In this document: positions 35,601 to 44,860 of the stretch, one piece after another | Numbering within the stretch: position 1 is the stretch's first letter | Layout of the letters: each line of letters begins with the position of its first letter | Source of the DNA: Epinephelus fuscoguttatus | Taxonomy: Eukaryota > Chordata > Actinopteri > Perciformes > Serranidae | Length of the DNA: 64,000 nt | Assembly: GCF_011397635.1 (NCBI RefSeq) | Contig: NC_064772.1 | Span: 12,415,035-12,479,034 of the forward strand | Direction: 5' to 3' | Translations under genes and position numbers: made by a program | Notes under the pieces: model-generated | What the model was told of the DNA's origin: nothing | Database searches by the model: none | Seen by the model: only the letters and a program-made list of their open reading frames with translations

Positions 35601-37770
35601 TTTTTCAAGATCCCGTAAATTTGTTTGTTTGCTCATTTGTGAATAATACATTTCATAACCATGACATAAGTCTTAATGAAATGTGGTACAGGCATGACAG
35701 AGGAGAGAAATAACACTCAGCTTGACTTAATTAGGAATGAAATTGAATAATTTGCATAAATTAATAATTTACATTTTTTTATGATTTGCTCATTCAAATT
35801 TCATTTTAGAAAAATGAAATTTGGCTCAAATAATAAGCAAATTCATTATCAGAAATGAGCACTGTTGATAATAAATAACAAATAATAATAAATAATATTC
35901 TCTAAATAAAACTCTCTCACCAAAATATGTTTTAACATCCAAATTAAAATCAGCCCAAAACCTGTCACATGTGCACACTGAGCAAACAGATGTTTAAGAG
36001 TTCCACCACATAATTACAGAAAGAGCATTAGTCCTCTATACTAGGAATAAACTTACAAATAATAGATTTATCAGGTAATATCTATCTACACCGATCAGCC
36101 ACAACATAAAAAACACTGACAGGTGAAGTGAATAACATTGATCATCTTGTTACAAAGCATTGTTCTGTTGGGAGGACTTGGGTTGTGGTATTCATGTGGA
36201 TGCCACCTGACATCTTTCTTTCTTCCATCAATCCTTCCATCTGTCCTTCCTTCCTTCCCACGCCAGGTCGTGGTATACCCAAACCACCTCAACTGATCCC
36301 TTTTAATGAATAAGGAGCAGCGGCTCTACTCCGAGCTCCCACCGGATGTTGGAGCTACTTGCCTTATCTCTTAGGCTGAGTCCAGCCACCCCAGGAAAAA
36401 AACTAATTTCAGCTACTTGTATCTGCAATCTCATTTTTTTGGTCACTACCCAGAGCTCATGACCATAGGTTAGGGTTGGGGTGTAGATGGACCAGTAAAT
36501 CAAAAGCTCTGCCTTCCAGCTCAGCTCCCTCTTCACCACGATGGTTCAGTATATCACTGCACATCACTGCAGACACCACACCTATCCAACTCGTGCTCCA
36601 TTTTACCCTCGCTCGTGTACAAGACCCCAAGATACTTGAACGCCCTCACTTGAGGCAGTAACTGTCTCCCAACCCAGAGGATTCAAGAACCTTGCCCACT
36701 GCCCGCAGGGACAGGAACTGGGGTTAAGTGCTGTTTTGTGACGGGCAGTAGGCAGGAACGGGGCCCTAGTGTGCTGATCCCTGGCGTCACAGGCTAGCTG
36801 ACATGTTCCAACTATCCAAACACCATTACAGACCAAGTACACTCCCTCACAGCTGCTGGGGAAGGAACTCCCCGATGGCAGCTTCCTCCACAGCGGGACA
36901 ATGCTCTATTACACACTGCAATAACTGCTCAGGAATAGCTCAAGGACTTGAAATAGCCTTGATCCCAATCCGATTGAGCATCTGTAGGATGTACTAGTAC
37001 CCCACCTCACAACTCACTGGACTCCAAATACCTGTCGCCACTGCTTCAGTGCCAGACACCACAGGAGACGCCTAGAGGTCCTGTGTCCATGCCTCAACAA
37101 ATCAGAGCCCAGTTAAATTTGAGGAGGCCCAACCGTGGACTGGGGGTACCTCTGGGGTACCGGCACGTCCCCTTTCCCTGTTCCTGAACACTTTTTGTGG
37201 TGTAGTGGTGCGGTGCATTGTCCTGCAGAGGGGGGACTGCCATTGGGTGGTGATGTTGCCATGAGGGGGTGTACCTAGTCTGTAACAGTGTTTGGATGGG
37301 TGGAGAGTGTCAAGATGCTTCCACATGAATACCAGCACCCAAGTTTTCCCATGTATTTGACATAACTTTTGTCAGCTTATGTCATGTGTTGTCCAAAGTA
37401 ATTTCTTTAAAAGCTAAATCAAGTGACATGTGTTAACTGCATTGCTGTACACTAGAAGACATTAAGTTTTCTTATTGCATGCACGTGTCGCCTAGAGATA
37501 ATAATGATGAACAGAACCATAATAACAGCAGGAAACAGTTTCTCTGAGTGAGGAAAGAGTGGGAGTTACAGCCATAACATGTCGTGAGGCTGCTAACGTC
37601 CACTGTGAATAGTACTGGCTGATGAACCAGCCTTATATCTGCTCGTATGTTATCTGACATCGTACTTAACACCTAAAGCAAGACTATATATTCACCTTCA
37701 GCAGTGTGTCGGCGAGGTAGACCGCACACCAGGCTGCCATCACAAACACCAACAGAGGCACAGGGATCAT
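17273..37770 (-). CDS. mbtps2: MBTPS2, membrane-bound transcription factor site-2 protease (complete, 11 coding exons, 499 residues)
   Basis: Eleven exons (listed separately) add up to exactly 1500 bp including the TAG stop, with all phases consistent and all introns GT-AG. S2P is a polytopic zinc protease of the Golgi that cuts membrane-tethered transcription factors (SREBP, ATF6) inside the bilayer after site-1 cleavage. Visible landmarks are a hydrophobic N-terminus (residues 1-22), the catalytic HELGH at residues 146-150, the conserved FCAGVWHNF at the exon 5/6 junction, a PDZ-like central part ([19 protein letters not shown]), cysteine-rich exons 8-9, and the third zinc ligand in [12 protein letters not shown] (Asp447). 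Human S2P has 519 residues. The difference is mainly the human poly-serine loop, which is absent here. All catalytic residues are present, so the gene looks functional. Confidence 0.98.
17559..17632. repeat. (CT)n-(CA)25 microsatellite in MBTPS2 intron 10
   Basis: CT run about 17559-17580, then pure CA at 17583-17632. On the transcribed strand it is TG then AG repeats, about 65 bp before the exon 11 acceptor. Confidence 0.95.
18174..18188. promoter_or_regulatory. Perfect palindromic estrogen-response-element sequence
   Basis: AGGTCACAGTGACCT fits AGGTCA-nnn-TGACCT at every position and is followed by TGACCTT, an ERR/SF-1 type half site. Repeat-borne; function not shown. Confidence 0.5.
18623..18637. 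promoter_or_regulatory. Perfect palindromic estrogen-response-element sequence, second
   Basis: AGGTCACAGTGACCT again, in the next unit of the same repeat, followed by TGACCTTTGACC. Confidence 0.5.
19547..19622 (-). CDS. mbtps2: MBTPS2 coding exon 10
   Basis: 76 bp, phase 1 to 2. Encodes [20 protein letters not shown], then LETFCK. Acceptor TTCCCAG, donor GTATCC. Confidence 0.96.
20098..20296 (-). CDS. mbtps2: MBTPS2 coding exon 9
   Basis: 199 bp, phase 0 to 1. Encodes [20 protein letters not shown], then [20 protein letters not shown] and [12 protein letters not shown], the cysteine-rich luminal part. Donor GTAGGT, acceptor CTGCAG. Confidence 0.97.
21340..21590 (+). repeat. Diverged direct duplication
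   Basis: Words GACATGCTAATGT, TTAGCACAAGTCTATGG, ATTTTACA, TGTATAAAT and AGCCTAG occur at 21353-21416 and again at 21526-21583 in the same order. MBTPS2 intron 8. Confidence 0.65.
22223..22262. repeat. mbtps2: (TG)n/(CT)n microsatellite across the MBTPS2 exon 8 donor
   Basis: TG run about 22223-22246, then TTTTAC (the donor on the minus strand), then CTCTCTCTCTCTG, which is the end of exon 8. Confidence 0.9.
22252..22358 (-). CDS. mbtps2: MBTPS2 coding exon 8
   Basis: 107 bp, phase 1 to 0. Encodes [20 protein letters not shown], then [16 protein letters not shown]. The last codons are written by a short GA repeat. The donor GTAAAA lies exactly where the GA run meets a CA run, so the exon end is a microsatellite. 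Confidence 0.93.
23867..24026. repeat. Hairpin-forming inverted repeat, 34 bp arms
   Basis: The arms 23867-23900 and 23993-24026 are reverse complements at 33 of 34 positions (core CAGCTGTGTGTCATCACAGT) with a 92 bp loop. Weaker pairing extends a few bases outward. Looks like a miniature inverted-repeat element. MBTPS2 intron 7. Confidence 0.65.
25052..25232 (-). CDS. mbtps2: MBTPS2 coding exon 7
   Basis: 181 bp, phase 0 to 1. Encodes [20 protein letters not shown], then [14 protein letters not shown] and [12 protein letters not shown], the PDZ-like luminal part of S2P. Donor GTGAGT. Confidence 0.97.
25714..26095. mobile_element. Short hAT-like non-autonomous element
   Basis: The left end CAGGGTTCCCACACTATCAT and the right end, read reversed, GATGGTACCTACGGGTTCTT, resemble the CAGGGTTCCCAC terminus of a fish hAT family. 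About 380 bp without a coding frame. The 8 bp flanks do not match, so it is old or misbounded. MBTPS2 intron 6. Confidence 0.45.
26684..26715 (+). repeat. (TCTCAA)n microsatellite
   Basis: About five units of TCTCAA in MBTPS2 intron 6. Confidence 0.9.
27108..27226 (-). CDS. mbtps2: MBTPS2 coding exon 6
   Basis: 119 bp, phase 1 to 0. Encodes [20 protein letters not shown], a membrane segment, and [12 protein letters not shown] at the start of the PDZ-like region. Donor GTCAGT. Confidence 0.96.
29205..29700 (+). repeat. Dispersed AGGTCACTGTGACC-type repeat (copy 2)
   Basis: Shares with 17920-19080 the blocks CGGCAGCACAG, TATCTGACCAAA, GGTCACAGTAACCTTGACCT and GAGATATTGCATTCACAAGA. MBTPS2 intron 5. 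Confidence 0.75.
29489..29503. promoter_or_regulatory. Perfect palindromic estrogen-response-element sequence, third
   Basis: AGGTCACTGTGACCT in the second copy of the repeat, in MBTPS2 intron 5. Confidence 0.5.
30527..30654 (-). CDS. mbtps2: MBTPS2 coding exon 5
   Basis: 128 bp, phase 2 to 1. Encodes [20 protein letters not shown], then [20 protein letters not shown]. Nearly identical to mammalian S2P in this segment. Donor GTAAGA, acceptor TTCTAG. Confidence 0.97.
31180..31207. repeat. (TTG)9 microsatellite
   Basis: Nine uninterrupted TTG units in MBTPS2 intron 4. Confidence 0.95.
31696..31799 (-). CDS. mbtps2: MBTPS2 coding exon 4 (catalytic HExxH)
   Basis: 104 bp, phase 0 to 2. Encodes [15 protein letters not shown], a membrane segment, and [14 protein letters not shown]. 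The two histidines and the glutamate are the zinc ligands and catalytic base of the M50 family. Donor GTACAA. Confidence 0.98.
32455..32593 (-). CDS. mbtps2: MBTPS2 coding exon 3
   Basis: 139 bp, phase 2 to 0. Encodes the second membrane segment ([20 protein letters not shown]), then [14 protein letters not shown]. Mammalian S2P carries a long serine run after this point; here a short PRIGGQQ stands in its place. Donor GTACGT. Confidence 0.97.
33815..34997 (+). mobile_element. TTAA-flanked element with about 325 bp inverted repeats and a P2X7-ballast-like frame
   Basis: The left end AGGGAAATTTCAGTTTATTT and the right end, reversed, AGCGAAATTTCGGTTTATTT are each flanked by TTAA (33811-33814 and 34998-35001). 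The arms 33815-34145 and 34668-34997 are nearly identical inverted copies. TTAA duplication is the habit of piggyBac and Kolobok elements; no transposase is present, so it is non-autonomous. The unique centre encodes an acidic then Arg-rich protein with a Cys motif (separate entry). It sits in MBTPS2 intron 2. No close identification is possible by eye. Confidence 0.7.
34273..34699 (+). pseudogene. Frame-broken ORF with a P2X7-ballast-like cysteine motif, inside the TTAA element
   Basis: The first frame (34273-34479) starts [17 protein letters not shown], includes [17 protein letters not shown] and runs into eight arginines encoded by a GGA repeat (34397-34420). The +1 frame (to 34699) continues in kind with [12 protein letters not shown] and then [20 protein letters not shown] followed by CCKEWDRL. 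The Cys cluster (WC-x-C-G, MPTE/VPTE, C-x-CC) resembles the first half of the cytoplasmic ballast domain of P2X7 and of P2X7-like single-domain proteins of fish and invertebrates. The second Cys/Trp half is missing. Net frameshift at the microsatellite. Function unknown; likely a decayed element gene. Confidence 0.5.
35283..35431 (-). CDS. mbtps2: MBTPS2 coding exon 2
   Basis: 149 bp, phase 0 to 2. Encodes [17 protein letters not shown] and [17 protein letters not shown], the first luminal/cytosolic loop of S2P. The Trp codon is split across the junction. Donor GTGAGT. Confidence 0.97.
36091..37110 (+). mobile_element. Tc1-like transposon remnant, split by a LINE
   Basis: The left end has CACCGATCAGCCACAACATA, which I recall as the terminus of a fish Tc1-type family. 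After the LINE the remnant continues: TTACAGACCAAGTACACTCC, a [12 protein letters not shown] second-Asp block at about 36898, and DPNPIEHL then a TAG stop then DVL at about 36964, the third catalytic region of the DDE domain. Several stops, so dead. MBTPS2 intron 1. Confidence 0.65.
36214..36797 (-). mobile_element. 5'-truncated LINE fragment (reverse transcriptase C-terminal part)
   Basis: The minus strand encodes [60 protein letters not shown] and LRWFG-type residues, the C-terminal region of fish L2/RTE-type LINEs. A GGAAG-rich tail sits at the 3' (left) end. CTGACAT flanks it at 36207-36213 and 36798-36804, a target duplication inside the Tc1-like remnant. Confidence 0.75.
37112..37338 (-). 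mobile_element. Second Tc1-like remnant, opposite orientation
   Basis: The minus strand carries GTGCTGGTATTCATGTGGAA, CCATCCAAACACTGTTACAG and CAGGACAATGCACCGC, the same family as the plus-strand remnant at 36.1-37.1 kb. The two abut tail to tail. Confidence 0.6.
37696..37770 (-). CDS. mbtps2: MBTPS2 coding exon 1
   Basis: 75 bp, 25 codons, phase 0 out. Reads [20 protein letters not shown] then DTLLK, matching the S2P N-terminus and its first membrane segment. Donor GTGAAT. The start is the conserved MIPV. Confidence 0.97.
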
Positions 37771-37774
37771 GGTG

Positions 37775-37847
37775 CATCAGACGACTCTCCGCGGACACAA
37801 TGAAGCAAACTGCGCTGTCTCCATCACTCCGTCCGCCCGCTCCTCAT
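37775..37847 (-). promoter_or_regulatory. Chain of overlapping upstream reading frames in the MBTPS2 leader
   Basis: Three ATGs precede the MBTPS2 start at 37770. The first frame (37824-37847, 7 codons) ends TGATG, so its stop overlaps the next start. The second (37777-37824, 15 codons) again ends TGATG, opening a third frame at 37777 that overlaps the main ATG out of frame. Whether they are transcribed depends on the start site, which is not known. Confidence 0.5.
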
Positions 37848-37983
37848 CCCGCAGCTAGCCGCGGTTACACATGTTCAATATAACATAAAACATCTAACAT
37901 TTTAGCTTAAATACGAACAAAATATGGGTTTGTATCAGGGATGCTCTGAATGGAAAGGTCCGTCAGCATAGCACTGTGCGACA

Positions 37984-37992
37984 CACTTCCGG
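37984..37992 (-). promoter_or_regulatory. ETS-family site in the MBTPS2 promoter region
   Basis: On the minus strand this reads CCGGAAGTG, the consensus core for GABP/ETS factors common in housekeeping promoters. It lies about 215 bp before the MBTPS2 ATG next to CpG-containing sequence. The adjoining CTTCTTC run resembles a dispersed fish repeat, so the site might be repeat-borne. Confidence 0.4.
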
Positions 37993-39518
37993 GTGACTCT
38001 TCTTCGTCTTCTTCTTTTTTGTAAGCTGAACCAACCATAGCACTACCGCCACCAAGTGTTGAACTGGAGAACTTCCCTTCGAAAAAAAAAAGGAAAATAC
38101 TTCCTAGGCTGATTTTAATTTAGTTTTCTTTAACAGTTAAATAAGGTGATAATTATTAAACTACATTGTCCATATATGCCACGCATCACAGTTTGTGCTT
38201 ATGCTTTCCCATTTTATAAATAAAAATTCTCAGTGGTGAATGAAATACCTGAATGCTACACTTGAGTAAAAACATAGAGGTTACAATATATTTGTGAGTG
38301 TAAGCTCTTTGGTTAAAGTGCAGATATCATACCAGAAAACAACTTTGCTAAAATTAAAGTCAGCTGTCAGAAAATTAAATGGATAAAAGTCTTAAAGTAT
38401 CTGATATTTGCTGTTCTTAAGTACCAAAATTAATTTTATGATAGTAAATGCCTTGGAATTTTGAGAATTGTACATGTACACCACCCTAAAAATGGAGCAT
38501 ACATTACACCAGAAACAATTAGGTCTTTTTCACAATTTAATGGATTAAGAAGAAATCTAGTTTTTTCCCTCTCATTCCTGCATTTGTTCATCCATCCCTT
38601 CCTCTCTTCCTTCCTTCCTTGTTTAGTAAGTAACTAAGATGCTTGGGTGAAATGTATTGAAATAAAAGTATGCATTTTATTTAGGAAATGTAGTGAAGTA
38701 AAAGTGAAACTTTGTTGTAATTACATGCAAATACTAATACACAAAGCACAGATGACAACATGACATGACAATGTAGTCTAACAAAGAAAAAAACAACAAC
38801 AATCTTTATAATTTGTAGCAATAATTTTTTCCATAAGAATCTGACATTGCACTGTATTTCTCATTTACATTCAAAGTTGTTTTTGATTGAGCTTTAGATA
38901 TAAATATTTTAATATTTTTCATCCAGGACCCCCCATAGAATGTTTAAAGCCTGCAACATAAGGGCAGTAAAATGCAAAATTGAAAGTTGACAGAAATATA
39001 AAAGCTCAAGTAAAGTACGGATACACACCCAAAAAATACTTATGTTCTGTAACAAAGTTTTATGACACATTACACCACTGTAAATTGTTGCTTGTCCCAG
39101 TTTTATGTTACTAATCCCATATATTGAGCTACACTAGAGCTGTCAAGTGTGATGCCTTCAAGTGATGTGTGGGAAATGTCGAAATTTTGACTTTTGATTT
39201 TGAAGCCAAATAATTTTCAATTAGGTTGGCAAATATGAACTGAGAGCAGGAAATTTAAAGTTCTTTCTTTACTCTGTATTCTGCATTAGCCCATCAAGAC
39301 CTGCATGATGCATTTGATGTAAAGCTTAACTGTCAACATGCATTTCCTATATTGAGTAAAATATGAGCACATAATAGAATACAAGAATGCTATGGAGAGG
39401 AATGAGCAGTACATTTAAAATGTCAAGTAAATTATATTGTATTTTATCAAAATTAATTCTCATATTATTGTTTGTTTTGTGTTTCATTTTACAGTATTTT
39501 GATATCATTACTCTGTTG

Positions 39519-39519
39519 A

Positions 39520-39555
<36 letters not shown>

Positions 39556-39556
39556 A
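39519..39556 (+). repeat. (GAAA)9 microsatellite
   Basis: Nine GAAA units ending in AAAAAG. Confidence 0.95.
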
Positions 39557-41619
39557 AAAGAACATCTTTGCAGGTTGATTTTACCAAGGGAACCTGAAGG
39601 CAGCACTAGCCCTTGAAATAGAGCGCAGAATAATTGATCAGGTTTGCAGAGCAGTTTTGGCAGAGTTGCAGCAGTAAAAAATGAAAGTGTGAGTCTAGAT
39701 ATTGGATTTCATCCTGCCCAAAGGCCAGGAGGGTAAAAGGACACCAATAAATGTTGATGGTCTGACTCAGATGCAACGAGGAAACAAGCTCCCAGTCTGA
39801 CTCATTAAGCCATAAATGTGAGCCAGGGAACATAAAACCACTTGTGGATAAAGACTCATGTGTTGATGCATTTCACATCCATATTGGCACAGTTCAGCGT
39901 CACACAGAGCCTCCAGTTTGTCAGTCCTGTTTTACTCACACAAGTGTTTGGAGGTCACTTTTTGGAGGGATTCTCTGTGAGGTTAAAGGTTAATTCTGTA
40001 CAGTAACATGAAAGTGTAGACAAAGCATCAAAATCCAAACTGTTAACTAATTATCAGTCAGTCAGACAAATGCTCACCATGACAGGGAAATATTAGTGGC
40101 TTTTCTCCATTGTGGTGTAACAACATGAGCAGCTTGAGCAGACGAGCAGGACAGATGCCATCATGTACATGTGGCCTCCAACTTCCCATTTCCTGCCAAC
40201 TAAACAGCTGCCTGAGGACAAGAGGGACAAACTGTCAGACAGCAAAAACTATTATCTGATCTCCAATGAAAACTATCACACACTAGAGGGAGGACTCATC
40301 ATTCAGTGGACTCCATTCATTCATTTAGCCTGAAATGCCTCATTTTTATTACCTTATTTAAGTTATAATGTCAATTTTAGCTCCAAATTACACTCAAATA
40401 CAATGATTCAGTCAGTGCACTCTACATGTTACTGTGGGTGGGTACCAGAGGGGAAAAGAAGAATACATACATAATAAATAATAAATAAAATTAAAATGTA
40501 GCCTATGATAAGAATAAAGAAAACCGTGGAGACATTATTAGATAATAAAAAAATATACCAGTTTTCTTGTCTTCTTTGGCTTTTCTTGGCACTTATTCAG
40601 GCACAGCTGTATTAACCTGCCTCAGGACCAGCATGTGCTGCCACAAAATACCGTTTGTCTCCGTCCAAATAGCGCTCGAACATCTATCCAAATTTAGTCT
40701 GAGTTTGAGGGAGAGACTGAATAATTTATAAATATATAACAAGTAACCACTGTAACATTTTCACTGGCATCTATGTGACTCTCTTCTGATTACTAACCTG
40801 TTTCCAGTATGTCTTTGATGTTGATTGAGACACACCAGAAAAAAAACACACACGGAGAGAAAGGCATACTCCTTTATTTTTCTTTAAGACTTTCTGTTAA
40901 AAATATTCTTTATTTAAGGCACTTGCACATGACCAGCGTTAAAAAACTCTTGATGTTCGCTGTGCCATTGTTTTCCTATGGAAGCCGGCGTTAACACTGG
41001 CGTCGGGGAACTTTTCGACTTTGCCGTCGTGTTGTGGGCTTCACCGGCATTTTGACGCAACGCCGAAAGTTCAGTTTTGTTGAACTTCGACCCCATTTGA
41101 CGCTGACCTTTCCGTAAAGAGCCAATGATTTTACAGTAGAACACAGGCGGGGGCGGAGACGGGGCGCGGAAAAATGTAAAGATCCGACTGTAAGATGGAG
41201 GTGAGATCTACGTTAGGTCAAGCCGACGACGAGCACTGCGGCAGCGGCAAATCGGCAATCATGTGCAAGCGCCTTTATAGATAGGTGTAAAACTTATCAT
41301 ATTGATCATATAATAATTTATTTGTATTATTTATTTATTTCAGTTCTGTTACTAATCTCTCTCTCACTCTCTGAGGTTCTCCTCTAGTTTAGTGAGTGGC
41401 AGACTCACTCTCACGTCGCAACCTCCGGGCTAAAAAATTAAGGCAGCACAGAAGTGCCAAAAACTGCAGTTCTTCTAATGGCCACTTGAGGCTGGCTCCA
41501 AAAGTGAGTCAATCTCCATAGACCCCTATGTTAAATTTTCCAACTTTACAGCAGAAATAAACATGTTTACAGTCTGATTCAAAAACCAGTTTTGGTCTTT
41601 TATATGTATACAGTATATA

Positions 41620-43254
41620 CAGTACAGGCCAAAAGTTTGGACACACCTTCTCATTCAATGCGTTTTCTTTATTTTCATGACTATTTACATTGTAGATTCT
41701 CACTGAAGGCATCAAAACTATGAATGAACACATGTGGAGTTATGTACTTAACAAAAAAAGGTGAAATAACTGAAAACATGTTTTATATTCTGGTTTCTTC
41801 AAAATAGCCACCCTTTGCTCTGATTACTGCTTTGCACACTCTTGGCATTCTCTCCATGAGCTTCAAGAGGTAGTCACCTGAAATGGTTTCCACTTCACAG
41901 GTGTGCCTTATCAGGGTTAATTAGTGGAATTTCTTGCTTTATCAATGGGGTTGGGACCATCAGTTGTGTTGTGCAGAAGTCAGGTTAATACACAGCCGAC
42001 AGCCCTATTGGACAACTGTTAAAATTCATATTATGGCAAGAACCAATCAGCAAACTAAAGAAAAACGAGTGGCCATCATTACTTGAAAATGAAGAAATGA
42101 AGGTCACTCAGTCCGGAAAATTGCAAAAACTTTAAATGTGTGCCCAAGTGGAGTCGCAAAAACCATCAAGCGCTACAAGGAAACTGGCACACATGAGGAC
42201 CGACCCAGGAAAGGAAGACCAAGAGTCACCTCTGCTTCTGAGGATAAGTTCATCCGAGTCACCAGCCTCAGAAATCGCAAGTTAACAGCAGCTCAGATCA
42301 GAGACCAGATGAATGCCACACAGAGTTCTAGCAGCAGACCCATCTCTAGAACAACTGTTAAAAGGAGACTGCGCGAATCAGGCCTTCATGGTCAAATAGC
42401 TGCTAGGAAACCACTGCTAAGGAGAGGCAACAAGCAGAAGAGATTTGTTTGGGCCAAGAAACACAAGGAATGGACATTGGACCAGTGGAAATCTGTGCTT
42501 TGGTCTGATGAGTCCAAATTTGAGATCTTTGGTTCCAACCGCCGTGTCTTTGTGAGACGCAGAAAAGGTGAACGGATGGATTCCACATGCCTGGTTCCCA
42601 CTGTGAAGCATGGAGGAGGAGGTGTGATGGTGTGGGGGTGTTTTGCTGGTGACACTGTTGGGGATTTATTCAAAATTGAAGGCACACTGAACCAGCATGG
42701 CTACCACAGCATCCTGCAGCGACATGCCATCCCATCCGGTTTGCGTTTAGCTGGACCATCATTTATTTTTCAACAGGACAATGACCCCAAACACACCTCC
42801 AGGCTGTGTAAGGGCTATTTGACCAAGAAGGAGAGTGATGGAGTGCTGCGGCAGATGACCTGGCCTCCACAGTCACCGGACCTGAACCCAATCGAGATGG
42901 TTTGGGGTGAGCTGGACCGCAGAGTGAAGGCAAAGGGGCCAACAAGTGCTAAACACCTCTGGGAACTCCTTCAAGACTGTTGGAAAACCATTTCAGGTGA
43001 CTACCTCTTGAAGCTCATGGAGAGAATGCCAAGAGTGTGCAAAGCAGTAATCAGAGCAAAGGGTGGCTATTTTGAAGAAACTAGAATATAAAACATGTTT
43101 TCAGTTATTTCACCTTTTTTTGTTAAGTACATAACTCCACATGTGTTCATTCATAGTTTTGATGCCTTCAGTGAGAATCTACAATGTAAATAGTCATGAA
43201 AATAAAGAAAACGCATTGAATGAGAAGGTGTGTCCAAACTTTTGGCCTGTACTG
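41620..43254 (+). mobile_element. Tc1/mariner-type transposon, nearly full length
   Basis: 1635 bp with ends CAGTACAGGCCAAAAGTTTG and its reverse complement, each flanked by TA (41618-41619 and 43255-43256). The inverted repeats are about 275 bp (41620-41894 and 42980-43254) and nearly identical, with one clear mismatch at the edge of the coding stop. Such identity suggests a recent insertion. The right arm covers the last coding part of the transposase. Confidence 0.95.
42033..43091 (+). pseudogene. Tc1-like DD34E transposase, intact except for two early stops
   Basis: The likely original ATG is at 42033 (MARTNQQTKEKRVAIIT), followed in the same frame by TGA at 42084-42086 and again at 42090-42092, with local disorder. 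The frame is then open through KIAKTLN and, from Met at 42138, 317 residues to the stop at 43089. Visible are the paired-like helix-turn-helix region with GRPR, then SDESKF (first Asp), QQDNDPKHT (second Asp) and SPDLNPIEMVWGELDRR (Glu). Family length is about 340-350 residues. The catalytic core is whole; the first DNA-binding helix is damaged, so it is probably inactive unless translated from the internal Met. Confidence 0.88.
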
Positions 43255-43559
43255 TATATAAAACTAACACATTTACATTTTGTTAAGTATTACAATTACA
43301 CGTATTTAAAGGCTGTTTTGAGTGACGGGCTGTCAGGCAACAGTGGCTTCCCAGTCAGATCCACCCCTTGCTCCTCCACAGCTCCACCCTCTTGCCCAAA
43401 TGTGGTTACCTCTGGCTCCAAAAAACCAAGATGGTGAAGGCCAAAACGCCAGACTTGATGCTTTAAAACAGGAGTCCACCAAATAATGGGTGACATCACG
43501 GTAGCTATGTCCATTTTTTTTTTTTTTTTTTTACAGTGTATGCTCTCAATCAACATTAC

Positions 43560-44401
43560 TGGACTGTACAACTTCAGCTGAGAAAAGGGGTAATCTTGAG
43601 TCAGCTACAGCAGATTTTGTTTTGTTGTTTTTGCTTATAAAATGTAGCTTCAGTATTTAGTTGAGGGCATTGTTTTATTGTTGTTGTATTTTATTGAGGG
43701 GGTGGGGCTAAGTGGAAGGTCTGGAAGTATGTTTGGCCTGACTCTACATGTCACCTCTCATTACTCATCAGTGCTGTGGGTCACCACCCTGTGTAAAGGT
43801 TCTTATACCAAAATCTTTACAGCCCCCTGACTCCCTGTTTCTCCCAGCCTCTGCACAGCGTACAGACACACGGGAGCTCCATTACATTTTGCCTATGTCC
43901 TCGTCTCAGTGTGCTGTTTTCCTAAAAGCCAAAAGATGCAAAACATTGCAAAACATTTTATCTCCTACTTTTACATGTTGTTACTTGATTAATGGCGTTT
44001 GGTCCAGCTTACTGCAAAAGTCAGCTACCTAGAATCAATAGCAGGCCGTTCACCTGCAGCATGTTGTTAAATACAATAAACACATTCAGTGATGATGGTG
44101 TTTATCTGTAATAGGTCAGGGTTGTCCTTGCCAACAGGTGATACCAGTGTGTGTGTGTGTGTTGGAGGGGTGTATTTGCATAGTCTAAAATATATAACAA
44201 GCCTACAGTTTGAGTCTGTTCATTTTACTACCTGAGCACACAGAAGATTATTTCACAGGATCAGTGTGGTTTGATGTCATGAAGGTGGACAACTCCATTT
44301 GAGGAAAAGTTGAGGAGAATTCTGAGAGAAAGGTATGTGGAAACTTGCTTCTAAAGACTTTAAATGTGTAGAAACGGATGAGAAAACACATCTATAGACA
44401 G

Positions 44402-44440
<39 letters not shown>

Positions 44441-44860
44441 CTGAAAACTCATTCTGCTTCTCTCATGATGGGTCGGATTCCTCTCAGGGAGGAGTTTTGT
44501 GTCTCCCTGAGCCAATCAGGACAAGCGGAAACAGGTCAGGTAGCCGAAGAGGACCTCAGAGAGAGCGCAGGCAGGGCAGAGCAGCCACGCACGCCACGAG
44601 GTAAGAGAGCACACACACATATACACACTCACACACACACCTTTAACTCTGTGAGATCACAGTTCCCCTCTGAGCCTGTGGATGTACATCAGTGTATACA
44701 TGTAGATATACCAGCATAACCACTTCTGTGTGTGTGTGACTGTGTGTGTGTGTTCAAGAGAGTGTCAGAGCAGAAATAGGGCAGTGATATTTTAGTCACT
44801 AAGATTAGAAAGAGTGTTTTGAGGACTCATGTATCAGGGTTTAATGAAGACGCAGCAAAA
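43560..44860. other. Intergenic stretch with possible SMPX first exons
   Basis: Contains a (CA)17 array at 44404-44438, a CCAAT box (44510-44516) and donor-like sites after 44332 and 44600. Otherwise nothing recognised. Confidence 0.35.

Larger units (their letters stand above)
37848..41400. other. Intergenic stretch upstream of MBTPS2
   Basis: The first 200 bp hold the MBTPS2 promoter region. The rest is AT-rich with a GAAA microsatellite and a CG-richer patch at 40960-41260. No exon recognised. Confidence 0.5.
41400..43560 (+). repeat. Older dispersed repeat, split by the Tc1 insertion
   Basis: The left part has CGTCGCAACCTCCGGGCTAA, CAGCACAGAAGTGCCAAAAA and GGCTCCAAAAGTGAGTCAAT (41412-41515). 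The right part has GAGTGACGGGCTGTCAGG, CCAAGATGGTGAAGGCCAAA, GGGTGACATCACGGTAGC and a poly-T run (43318-43540). I recall these as parts of one long teleost repeat. The Tc1 element sits between them. Confidence 0.55.

Noticed and set aside
41509..41733. 74-codon minus-strand frame, and its twin at 43141-43437 on the plus strand
   Set aside because: Both are the same translation of the two Tc1 inverted repeats, not a gene pair.
42392..42685. 97-codon minus-strand frame inside the transposase
   Set aside because: Shadow of the plus-strand Tc1 transposase.
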